NCBI GenBank assembly: GCA_964393335.1
Contig: CAYMTN010000314.1
Coordinates: forward strand, 1 to 5,479
Direction of reading: 5' to 3'
Source: CAYMTN01 sp964393335
GTDB lineage: Bacteria > Chloroflexota > Anaerolineae > Aggregatilineales > Aggregatilineaceae
DNA: 5,479 nt
Shown here: positions 1-5,431 of the stretch, in pieces
Layout: the number at the start of each line of letters is the position of its first letter
Numbering within the stretch: position 1 is the first letter of the stretch
Position numbers and translations under genes: made by a program
Notes under the pieces: model-generated
The model's database searches: none
Told to the model about the DNA's origin: nothing
Seen by the model: only the letters and a program-made list of their open reading frames with translations

Positions 1-55
1 TGCCGGCCTTCAGACTGTTGCGCGCTTCTTGATCGAATACCAGTTGCTTTGGCAT
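1..55 (-). CDS. groL: GroEL chaperonin (Hsp60), N-terminal 18 codons only
   Basis: Reading the minus strand from the ATG at 55-53 gives MPKQLVFDQEARNSLKAG, after which the frame leaves the window. The pattern of K-x-L-x-F, then AR, then L-K-x-G is the typical start of bacterial 60-kDa chaperonins, the cytoplasmic ATP-driven folding ring that works with GroES. An AGGAG Shine-Dalgarno (71-67 on the minus strand) lies 11 bases upstream of this ATG and fixes the start. An upstream ATG in another frame (63-61) is ignored. No groES precedes it: the next gene upstream on the same strand is the phosphotransferase, 369 bases away. Its leader carries CIRCE-like half-sites, which would fit heat-shock control by HrcA. 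The identification rests on only 18 residues, so it is good but not certain. Confidence 0.8.
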   Translation of the reverse strand, partial: MPKQLVFDQEARNSLKAG

Positions 56-96
56 GAGTACATTCACTCCTCTTACGTTGTATTGAGCACCTATTC

Positions 97-109
97 AATT
101 GCAGCAATT
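97..109. repeat. 13-base palindrome AATTGC-A-GCAATT
   Basis: AATTGC at 97-102 and GCAATT at 104-109 are perfect inverted copies around one central base. It sits in the presumed groEL 5' untranslated region, about 25 bases upstream of the Shine-Dalgarno. A related shorter palindrome, ATTG-G-CAAT, occurs at 164-172 inside the CIRCE-like element. It could be a protein-binding site or a weak RNA hairpin with three-base loop. No regulator can be assigned from the sequence. Confidence 0.4.
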
Positions 110-134
110 TGCCACATAAAACCGCTGAGTTAGA

Positions 135-159
135 TGCACCCGGTGGGCTGCCGGTTGCA
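135..159 (-). promoter_or_regulatory. stem-loop in the groEL leader
   Basis: TGCACCCGG (135-143) and CCGGTTGCA (151-159) pair at eight of nine positions around a seven-base loop. In a groEL transcript this hairpin would lie in the 5' untranslated region. Its 151-159 arm overlaps the 157-162 half-site of the CIRCE-like repeat, so the two structures cannot form together in RNA. Whether it works as a hairpin or is incidental cannot be told from one sequence. Confidence 0.35.
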
Positions 160-188
160 CTCAATTGGCAATCTCACCGGGAGAGTGC
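157..188 (-). promoter_or_regulatory. CIRCE-like inverted repeat with a 20-base spacer (possible HrcA operator)
   Basis: On the minus strand the element reads GGCACTC, 20 bases, GAGTGCAA. The GCACTC (188-183) and GAGTGC (162-157) cores are identical to those of CIRCE, the HrcA operator TTAGCACTC-N9-GAGTGCTAA. Each extended nine-base half-site matches the consensus at seven of nine positions. It begins a few bases after the start point expected from the promoter candidate at 200-226, the usual place for CIRCE in front of groE genes. The odd feature is the spacer: 20 rather than 9 bases, i.e. 11 more, about one helical turn. Gene context and exact cores argue for it; the spacer argues against classical CIRCE. 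Confidence 0.45.
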
Positions 189-199
189 CAGACCGCCCC

Positions 200-226
200 A
201 TTGTAACGGGTTTGTCCTAAGATCAA
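200..226 (-). promoter_or_regulatory. candidate sigma-70-type promoter for groEL
   Basis: On the minus strand TTGATC (226-221, four of six matches to TTGACA) is followed after 15 bases by TACAAT (205-200, five of six matches to TATAAT). The spacer is shorter than the optimal 17. Transcription would begin near 193 and give an untranslated leader of about 138 bases containing the CIRCE-like repeat. The -10 is good and the position is sensible; the -35 is weak. Confidence 0.4.
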
Positions 227-283
227 TACCCCAGGAACATAAGAAACGTATATAAACCGCGCTAGAGTCGTATCAGAAGGACG

Positions 284-413
284 TAAACCGTTGACCGTAG
301 ACCGTACAGTGCGGAGGGCGTATGCACAGGATATCAGCCAGCGTTTTGATTAGTCGGACTGTACGCGGTGGAGCCTCACCCAGCGCAGGTAACGGTCTAC
401 GGTTCACGGATAA
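284..413. repeat. 130-base segment bounded by imperfect inverted repeats
   Basis: Bases 284-306 and the reverse complement of 391-413 agree at 18 of 23 positions, with a perfect 12-base core ACCGTAGACCGT (294-305 and 392-403). The left arm contains two tandem GACCGTA heptamers (293-306). A nested pair, CGTACAGT (303-310) and ACTGTACG (358-365), could extend a folded structure. It starts 11 bases after the phosphotransferase stop codon. It may be a small non-coding dispersed repeat, a MITE-like remnant or a transcript-end structure. No target-site duplication or T-tract is seen. Confidence 0.45.
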
Positions 414-424
414 CGACCAACGCC

Positions 425-1225
425 TCACGCGAACTCGTCCAACAACTGGTAAAACGCGATCTTCTCCGCATCCGCATCGACCAGGCCATACGCCGCGAAA
501 AACGGCGTCACCCACGCCGCTCCCCAGTTGTACGTGATGCTGCGCGCCGCCAGCGCGAGGTCCAGGTAGCGGTCGGCGATACCCGCGCCGCCCCAGTCGA
601 TGAAGCCCGCCAGCGTGCGCGTCGCCGGGTCGATCAGGATATTCGGCATGCAATAATCGCCGTGCGCCAGCACGAGACACGTTTCGGCGGGGCGCGTGGC
701 GACCAGTTCGGCGTACAGACTGTGGGCCGTGCGGCCCTGCCGGACCGCGTCAAAATCGCTCTCGTCCACCTGCCCCGCGACCAGCCGCCGCTGCGCCGCC
801 GCGATCATCACGTCCAGACGCTGATCGAACGGGCAATCCGCCACGTCAACGGCGTGGATCAGGCGCAGCCCCTCCGCCAGCACCTCGATGATCTGCCGCT
901 CGTGTCCCTGAAACCGCGCGTCAAAGGACGGCAGGCCGGGAATCCCGGTCATCAGCATGACCTGGCGATCCGGCCCGTCGTCAAAAGCCAGCAGGTCCGG
1001 CACGGGCAGACGCCCGCGCAGCCACGCCAGCCGGGCCGCTTCGGGCCGCAGGTCGCGCAGCGAATCCGTTTGCGGGTGATCGCTGATTTTCAAGTAGCGC
1101 CCGTCCGCCAACCGGAACACGCGCACGCCCGACCATCCCAGCATCGTCTCGTGCCCGCTGGTTGTCCCAATCATGGCCCGCACACCGGCGGGAAGTTGTG
1201 AAACGAGCGCTTCAAAACCGGTCAT
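425..1225 (-). CDS. APH(3')-type aminoglycoside phosphotransferase homologue
   Basis: A 266-residue protein, close to the ~264 residues of APH(3') enzymes, which transfer phosphate from ATP (GTP in some relatives) to the 3'-hydroxyl of kanamycin/neomycin-type aminoglycosides in the cytoplasm. The kinase-like lobe has K46 in RYLKIS (ATP-binding lysine) and E62 in the following helix, then the family stretch LAWLRGRLPVPDLLAF (66-81). The catalytic loop HGDYCMPNIL (188-197) supplies D190 and N195. The metal-binding loop FIDWGGAGIADRYLDLALA (208-226) supplies D210, and its GxADRxxD pattern is specific to the 3' subgroup. The C-terminus, LLDEFA, matches the usual LLDEFF/LLDELF except that the last aromatic residue is Ala. 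An AGGGGGA ribosome binding site lies 10-11 bases upstream of the ATG. All catalytic residues are present, so it is probably active; its substrate in this host is unproven. Confidence 0.88.
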   Translation of the reverse strand: MTGFEALVSQLPAGVRAMIGTTSGHETMLGWSGVRVFRLADGRYLKISDHPQTDSLRDLRPEAARLAWLRGRLPVPDLLAFDDGPDRQVMLMTGIPGLPSFDARFQGHERQIIEVLAEGLRLIHAVDVADCPFDQRLDVMIAAAQRRLVAGQVDESDFDAVRQGRTAHSLYAELVATRPAETCLVLAHGDYCMPNILIDPATRTLAGFIDWGGAGIADRYLDLALAARSITYNWGAAWVTPFFAAYGLVDADAEKIAFYQLLDEFA

Positions 1226-1275
1226 GCTGCTAACATCCCCCTACGCGCGGGACCGACTGCCCCACTTGCCGCAGT

Positions 1276-1284
1276 TGTGATACT
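1276..1284 (+). promoter_or_regulatory. possible extended -10 promoter for the M24 gene
   Basis: TGTGATACT fits the extended -10 pattern TGnTATAAT with four of six hexamer matches, and no convincing -35 lies upstream. It is in the 117-base divergent region, about 60 bases before the M24 start codon. No better promoter for either divergent gene was recognised here. Confidence 0.2.
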
Positions 1285-1327
1285 CTAGTGGAAGCACCAT
1301 TTTTGAACCGGGCAATAGTACCATAAC

Positions 1328-1332
1328 GAGGA
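1328..1332 (+). promoter_or_regulatory. ribosome binding site of the M24 gene
   Basis: GAGGA sits ten bases before the ATG at 1343 and supports that start; no competing in-frame start lies nearby upstream. Confidence 0.6.
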
Positions 1333-1342
1333 CATAAAAAGA

Positions 1343-2434
1343 ATGGATTACGCAGAGATTCAAACCAAACTGGAACGGGTGCGGGCCTTGATGGAGCAGC
1401 ACAACGTCGGGGCGCTGTGGTTGCAGCGCGTGGATAACATCGCGTGGCTGACGGGCGGCGTGGATGTCGCCGTGAACACCGCCGACGTGACCGGCGTGGC
1501 AAGCATCGTCGTCACCCAGAACGCCTGCTCGCTGTGGACGACCACCATCGAAGCGCCGCGCCTCAAAGCCGAGGACCGCGTCGAAGAACGCGGCTTTTCG
1601 CTGAACGTCGCCCCCTGGGAAATCGCCCGCGAAATCCCGATCGCCAACACGTTAGGCGTCGATATGCCGCTGGAAGGCGCGGTCAACCTGGACATGGGCC
1701 TGCGCGCGCTGCGCATCCACCTGCTGCCCGCCGAGATCGAGCGCTTCCGCACGTTGGGCGCGATCTGCGCCAGCGCGATGCAGAGCGCCGTGAACCGCGT
1801 CCAGCCCGGCCAGACCGAGCACGAAATCGCCGGGGCGCTGGCCGACGAAACGCGACGCCGGGGCGCGACGCCGATCGTCGTGTTGATCGCGGTCGATGAG
1901 CGCATTCATAACGTGCGCCATCCCCTGCCCACCGGCAAAACGCTGGACAAATACGCGATGCTGGTGTTGTGCGGGCGCATGGGCGGGCTGGTCTGCTCGG
2001 TGACGCGGCTGGTCCGTTTCGGGACGCTGCCCGCCGATCTGCGCCACCGCATGGACGCCTGCGCCGAGATCGACGCGGCCATGATCGCGGCCTCACAGCC
2101 CGGCGCGACGCTCGACGGCATTTTCCGCGTCACGCAGGACGCTTACGCCTGCGCCGGGTTCGACGGCGAATGGAAGCTGCACCACCAGGGCGGGATCGCC
2201 GGCTACGGCGCGCGTGAAATCATCGCGGTGCCGGGCGATCAAACCGCGCTGGCAGCGGGTATGGTCTGCGCGTGGAACCCGTCGATCAGCGGCGTCAAAT
2301 CCGAAGATTCGATCCTGGTCACGCCGGGGCCGGACGCGCCACAGGTCCTCACGCCGGTGCCCGGCTGGCCGGTGCGCGCCGTCACGGTGAACGGGTTGAC
2401 CATCGAGCGCCCGCTAATCATGGAGGTATCGTAG
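1343..2434 (+). CDS. M24 / creatinase-fold protein (Xaa-Pro peptidase-like), probably lacking the dimetal site
   Basis: The 363-residue protein has the usual length and two-domain order of prolidase/Xaa-Pro aminopeptidase relatives: a creatinase-type N-terminal domain (about 5-125) and a pita-bread M24 domain (about 132-330). Family landmarks are HNVRHPLPTGK (189-199), a GGLVCSVTR strand (214-222), HHQGGIAGYGARE (280-292) and WNPSISGVKSED (311-322). In active M24 metallopeptidases five ligands (Asp, Asp, His, Glu, Glu) hold two metals. By motif alignment the first Asp is L209, the second S219 and the first Glu N312; only a His (280/281) and E321 remain. It may be a metal-independent hydrolase, as creatinase in the same fold is, or a non-catalytic protein. 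No signal peptide, so cytoplasmic. It is divergent from the phosphotransferase and 121 bases before the next gene. Family is secure, reaction unknown. Confidence 0.85.
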   Translation: MDYAEIQTKLERVRALMEQHNVGALWLQRVDNIAWLTGGVDVAVNTADVTGVASIVVTQNACSLWTTTIEAPRLKAEDRVEERGFSLNVAPWEIAREIPIANTLGVDMPLEGAVNLDMGLRALRIHLLPAEIERFRTLGAICASAMQSAVNRVQPGQTEHEIAGALADETRRRGATPIVVLIAVDERIHNVRHPLPTGKTLDKYAMLVLCGRMGGLVCSVTRLVRFGTLPADLRHRMDACAEIDAAMIAASQPGATLDGIFRVTQDAYACAGFDGEWKLHHQGGIAGYGAREIIAVPGDQTALAAGMVCAWNPSISGVKSEDSILVTPGPDAPQVLTPVPGWPVRAVTVNGLTIERPLIMEVS

Positions 2435-2456
2435 GGTAAGAAACGACCAGGAAACA

Positions 2457-2504
2457 GGCACCCGATCGCTCTGATCGCGTACAACTAGATCGGGAGCGCG
2501 TGCC
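2457..2504 (+). other. bulged hairpin between the M24 and propeller genes
   Basis: GGCAC (2457-2461) pairs with GTGCC (2500-2504), and CCGATC (2462-2467) with GATCGG (2488-2493), leaving a six-base bulge and a 20-base loop. No T-tract follows; the next bases are AA and seven G. It could attenuate read-through from the M24 gene or form part of the next gene's leader. Without a T-tract it is not a standard intrinsic terminator. Confidence 0.35.
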
Positions 2505-2538
2505 AAGGGGGGGCAATGACTCGCTTCTGATCCTAAAA

Positions 2539-2548
2539 AAGGGGAAAG
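2539..2548 (+). promoter_or_regulatory. ribosome binding site of the propeller/SH3b gene
   Basis: AAGGGGAAAG ends seven bases before the ATG at 2556. With the hydrophobic signal sequence beginning immediately after that ATG, it fixes the start codon. Confidence 0.6.
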
Positions 2549-2555
2549 ACAATCA

Positions 2556-5414
2556 ATGTTTCGTCGATCGTTGGTACCATTGAGCCTGATTATCGTGCTG
2601 TTGGCGCTGAGTGTGATCACACCGCCAGCCGGCAGCCCACCGAATGCATCCGTCGCACATGCCGCCAACCACACGCAAATAGGCGGCGCGCCGATCATAT
2701 TTTTGAAGGATGGCGACCTGTGGAAGTGGGATGGCAGCACACTGACCCAGGCTTCAACCTGGGGCTATAACGAACGTCCGGTGCTGTCGCCGGACGGCAC
2801 GCGCGTCGCCTACAACTCGTGGGCGACAATCACGGCCAACGCCATCGCCGCCGGAAACCCGGTCTACGGCTTGATCCCCAGCAATATCTGGGTGATGGAC
2901 GTTGCCACGACCGACGCCTTCCGCGCCGCCGATCAACCGCCCAATGCGGTCTTCTGGCAGCCGGGCGTGGACACCGTCGGCGTGATGCGCGGCACGCCCA
3001 CCTGGTCGCCGGACGGCAGCAAACTGGCGTGGGCTGAGCTGGTCGTACCGGAATATCGTTACCAGCTTGTCATTTACGATGTCGCCACCGGGTCGCTGAC
3101 GCCCATCGTCCAGAACCTGCCCAGCCCCTTCGCCGACGCGGGGATAATCCCGATCCACCGGGTGATGTGGGGCTACCGGGGGATCGCGGTGAGTACCACC
3201 GCCGTGAATCAAGCAGCCAGCGACCTCGAAGAACACGTCTATCTCTACGCACCGCAGGACGGGACGCTGATCCACGATACACTGGTCAGCAGCTCTGCGA
3301 CCGAATGGGTGTTCTCGAAGCAGTGGGTCATGTCCAACGGCCAGCAGTACATGGGGCTGCTGTATCCGTCCGGCAAACGTTACTTGCTGGACCCGGCTAC
3401 CGGCGACATGCAGGACATGCCCGCCCTGCCGGAACTTTACAGCGTGCGCACACCGTCCAACTCGGTGACGGCGTACGTATCGCCCGGCGACGACAGCGGC
3501 GCGACCAGCGCCACGTGGTCGGCGGTGTACCCGAACCGGCAGGGCGATCAACCGATCAACTTCAACGGGGAAGCGTACAACATCGCCATCTCGGCGGATG
3601 GGCAGGCGCTGGCCTACATCACCGACGCGGTGTACATCTGGCAAAACGGCCAGGTGAGCGCGGTCCCCGGCACGCAGGGCATCGCGTCCCCCTGGGATGT
3701 GGGCATCGCGTGGGGGCCGAATGCGTGGCGCGTCCGCAGCGACACGCTCACCCAGGCAGGCGGCGGCGTGTACTGCGGCCTCCCGCCGCGCCTGACGGTC
3801 GGCAGCCCTGGCCAGGTGACACCCGGCCTGCCGAACGTGATCCGCACCCAGCCCCGGCGCGGCACCGATAGTCTGATCGCCGGGCAGATTCCGGCAGGCG
3901 GCGTGTTCGCCGTGATCAGCGGCCCGGTGTGCGGCCCGGAAGGGCGCTACTGGTGGCAGGTCGATTACCAGGGCATCACCGGCTGGACCGCCGAGGGCCA
4001 GGGGGGATACTACTGGCTGCAACCCTACCAGGCGACACAACCGACTCCCCTCGCCTGCACGGCGGCTCCCCGCTTGCAGGTCACCACGACGGCTTACGTG
4101 CTGCCCGGCCTGCCGAACGTGATCCGCACCCAGCCGCACCGGGGCACCGGCAGTCTGATCCTGGGCATCATCCCCGGCAGCGGCGTGTTTACCGTCATCG
4201 GCGGCCCGCAGTGTGACGCGGAGGGTATCCGCTGGTGGCAGGTCAACTACCAGGGCATCACCGGCTGGACCGGCGAAAGCCAGGGAAGTTACTACTGGTC
4301 CGCGCCGTTTGGCTGCCCCAGCAGCCCGGCACCGCGACTCGCGCCCGGTATGCAGGTCAGCGTCACGCCCGGCGAACCCAACCGGCTGCGCAGCGGCCCC
4401 GGCACCAACTACGACACCATCGGCTCGATTCCGGCAGGCGGCGTATCGCTCGTGCTCAGCGGCCCGCAGTGCGGCCCGGAAGGCTGGTCCTACTGGCGCG
4501 TGCAGTACGGCACGACCATCGGCTGGACCGCCGAAGGCAGCGGCAGCACGTACTGGTTGCAGCCGGTCACGTACAGCCCGCCACCCATCCCGACACCGGC
4601 CCCGGCGAGCTGCACGCTGGCTCCGCGTTTGTTGGCTGGCAGTTCGGGACGTGTCACGCCCGGTTTGCCGAATGCGCTGCGTACGCTGCCCCGGCGCGGC
4701 CCTGACAGCGCCGTGCTGCTCGAAATCCCGGCGGGCGGCGTCTTCAACGTCGTCGGCGGCCCGCAGTGCGATGGCGAGGGTATGTACTGGTGGCAGGTCA
4801 GTTATAACGGCGTCACCGGCTGGACGCCCGAAGGCAGCGGCAGCACGTACTGGCTCGAACCCTTCAGCGGCCAGCCCGGCAACCAGGGCTGTTTCCTGCC
4901 GCCGCGCCTGACTCTTGGCGCGACCGCCTACGTGATCCCCGGCCCGTCGAACGTGCTGCGCTCGCAGCCCTACCGGCAGGGTGACAGCGTGATCATCGGG
5001 CAGATTCCCGGCGGCGGCTGGTTCCGCGTGTTGAGCGGCCCACAGTGTGACGCCGAGGGCATCTTGTGGTGGCAGGTCCGCTACAACGGCGTGGTCGGCT
5101 GGACCGGCGAAAGCCAGGGGACTGAATACTGGGTCGCGCCGTTCGTGTGCGCCAACAGCGCCCCGACGCGCCTGCTGCCCGGCATCACGGCCCGCGTCAC
5201 GCCCGGCGATCCGAACACGTTACGTAGCTTGCCTGGCGACGAGTCCGGCAGCGTGGTCATCGGGCAGATTCCCGGCGGCGGCACGTTCAGCGTCTTGAGC
5301 GGCCCGCAGTGCGGCAATAACAACCGCATCTGGTGGCAGGTCAACTACAACGGCCAGATCGGCTGGACCGCCGAACTGGAAGGCAGCGTGTACTGGCTGG
5401 AGCCGTTAAACTGA
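2556..5414 (+). CDS. secreted TolB-like beta-propeller protein with six C-terminal SH3b repeats
   Basis: The 952-residue protein begins with a signal peptide: RR at 3-4, a hydrophobic core at about 5-21, and a likely cleavage after AHA (34-36). Residues about 45-395 form a TolB/WD40-like propeller. PD40-type motifs are RPVLSPDGTRVAYNS (74-88), TPTWSPDGSKLAWAE (147-161) and AISADGQALAYIT (344-356), ending in GIAWGPNAWRVRS (383-395). Six SH3b repeats follow, starting at C407, C501, C587, C686, C779 and C865, each ending near YWLxP or YWxAP. Linkers are short except the Pro-rich 671-685. All twelve cysteines of the protein lie in the repeats, two per repeat. No transmembrane segment, sortase signal or enzyme domain follows. 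SH3b domains commonly bind cell-wall or surface ligands and propellers bind proteins or glycans, so an extracellular binding or surface-attachment role is inferred. The ligand is unknown. Confidence 0.85.
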   Translation: MFRRSLVPLSLIIVLLALSVITPPAGSPPNASVAHAANHTQIGGAPIIFLKDGDLWKWDGSTLTQASTWGYNERPVLSPDGTRVAYNSWATITANAIAAGNPVYGLIPSNIWVMDVATTDAFRAADQPPNAVFWQPGVDTVGVMRGTPTWSPDGSKLAWAELVVPEYRYQLVIYDVATGSLTPIVQNLPSPFADAGIIPIHRVMWGYRGIAVSTTAVNQAASDLEEHVYLYAPQDGTLIHDTLVSSSATEWVFSKQWVMSNGQQYMGLLYPSGKRYLLDPATGDMQDMPALPELYSVRTPSNSVTAYVSPGDDSGATSATWSAVYPNRQGDQPINFNGEAYNIAISADGQALAYITDAVYIWQNGQVSAVPGTQGIASPWDVGIAWGPNAWRVRSDTLTQAGGGVYCGLPPRLTVGSPGQVTPGLPNVIRTQPRRGTDSLIAGQIPAGGVFAVISGPVCGPEGRYWWQVDYQGITGWTAEGQGGYYWLQPYQATQPTPLACTAAPRLQVTTTAYVLPGLPNVIRTQPHRGTGSLILGIIPGSGVFTVIGGPQCDAEGIRWWQVNYQGITGWTGESQGSYYWSAPFGCPSSPAPRLAPGMQVSVTPGEPNRLRSGPGTNYDTIGSIPAGGVSLVLSGPQCGPEGWSYWRVQYGTTIGWTAEGSGSTYWLQPVTYSPPPIPTPAPASCTLAPRLLAGSSGRVTPGLPNALRTLPRRGPDSAVLLEIPAGGVFNVVGGPQCDGEGMYWWQVSYNGVTGWTPEGSGSTYWLEPFSGQPGNQGCFLPPRLTLGATAYVIPGPSNVLRSQPYRQGDSVIIGQIPGGGWFRVLSGPQCDAEGILWWQVRYNGVVGWTGESQGTEYWVAPFVCANSAPTRLLPGITARVTPGDPNTLRSLPGDESGSVVIGQIPGGGTFSVLSGPQCGNNNRIWWQVNYNGQIGWTAELEGSVYWLEPLN
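2688..3740 (+). other. TolB/WD40-like beta-propeller domain (about residues 45-395)
   Basis: Blade-like units can be followed by alternating short strands and turns: IIFLKDGDLWKWDG (47-60), IWVMDVATTD (111-120), YQLVIYDVATGS (169-180), HVYLYAPQDG (227-236), KRYLLDPATGD (274-284) and AVYIWQNGQ (358-366). The -SPDG- turns at 78-81 and 151-154 are the standard PD40 signature, with SADG at 346-349 as a variant. About six blades fit the length. The middle blades have lost the signature, so exact borders are uncertain. The domain contains no cysteine, unlike the SH3b part. Confidence 0.65.
3774..5405 (+). repeat. six tandem SH3b-type repeats, arranged as a duplicated triplet (A-B-C-A-B-C)
   Basis: Repeats at 3774-4025, 4056-4310, 4314-4565, 4611-4865, 4890-5144 and 5148-5405. 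Each follows the plan Cys, PRL or similar, V-x-PG-x-x-N, R, P, I-P-x-G-G, GPQC, WWQV, Y-x-G, GWT, YW-x-x-P. Repeats 1 and 4 share RRGxDS and WLxP ends. Repeats 2 and 5 share TAYVxPG, CDAEGI, WTGESQG and APF. Repeats 3 and 6 share RLxPG and PG(E/D)PNxLRSxPG. The distances 1 to 4, 2 to 5 and 3 to 6 are 279, 278 and 278 residues. This shows that a three-repeat block (about 3774-4610) was duplicated (about 4611-5405). Repeat 3 keeps the most canonical SH3 sequence, LRSGPGTNYDTIGSIPAGG (611-629). Confidence 0.8.
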
Positions 5415-5431
5415 GCGCCCTCACCCCTACA

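Larger units (their letters stand above)
56..424. other. intergenic region: groEL leader plus an inverted-repeat structure
   Basis: No convincing gene is seen in these 369 bases. Short open frames on either strand have no family resemblance and no supporting ribosome binding site. The groEL-proximal half (about 56-230) is relatively AT-rich and holds a promoter candidate, a CIRCE-like inverted repeat, a stem-loop that overlaps it, and a small palindrome. The distal half (about 284-413) is bounded by inverted repeats and lies immediately after the phosphotransferase stop codon. No tRNA or other RNA gene was recognised. Confidence 0.7.

Noticed and set aside
273..680. A 135-codon minus-strand frame and a 71-codon plus-strand frame (322-537) reaching into the intergenic region
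   Set aside because: Both overlap the phosphotransferase in other frames, have low-complexity Arg-rich products and lack a good ribosome binding site.
368..1201. A 277-codon plus-strand frame opposite the phosphotransferase
   Set aside because: The composition is Arg/Gln/His-rich without motifs, and the opposite strand encodes a full-length APH(3') homologue with all catalytic residues.
1226..1342. A promoter for the phosphotransferase in the divergent region
   Set aside because: Candidates such as TAGAGT on the minus strand lack a -35 at an acceptable distance.
2556..2663. Twin-arginine (Tat) signal because of RR at residues 3-4
   Set aside because: The following residues (SLVPL) do not match the Tat consensus and the hydrophobic core is strong, so a general Sec signal is more likely.
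2754..4139. A 461-codon open frame on the minus strand opposite the propeller/SH3b gene
   Set aside because: It is antisense to a gene with a clear signal peptide and domains, its protein is rich in Arg/Ala/His/Gly with no family motif, and high G+C commonly leaves such antisense frames open.
3774..5405. CRISPR-like or other non-coding tandem array
   Set aside because: The periodicity (86-99 codons) is in frame and corresponds to protein domains, with divergent rather than identical units and no spacers.
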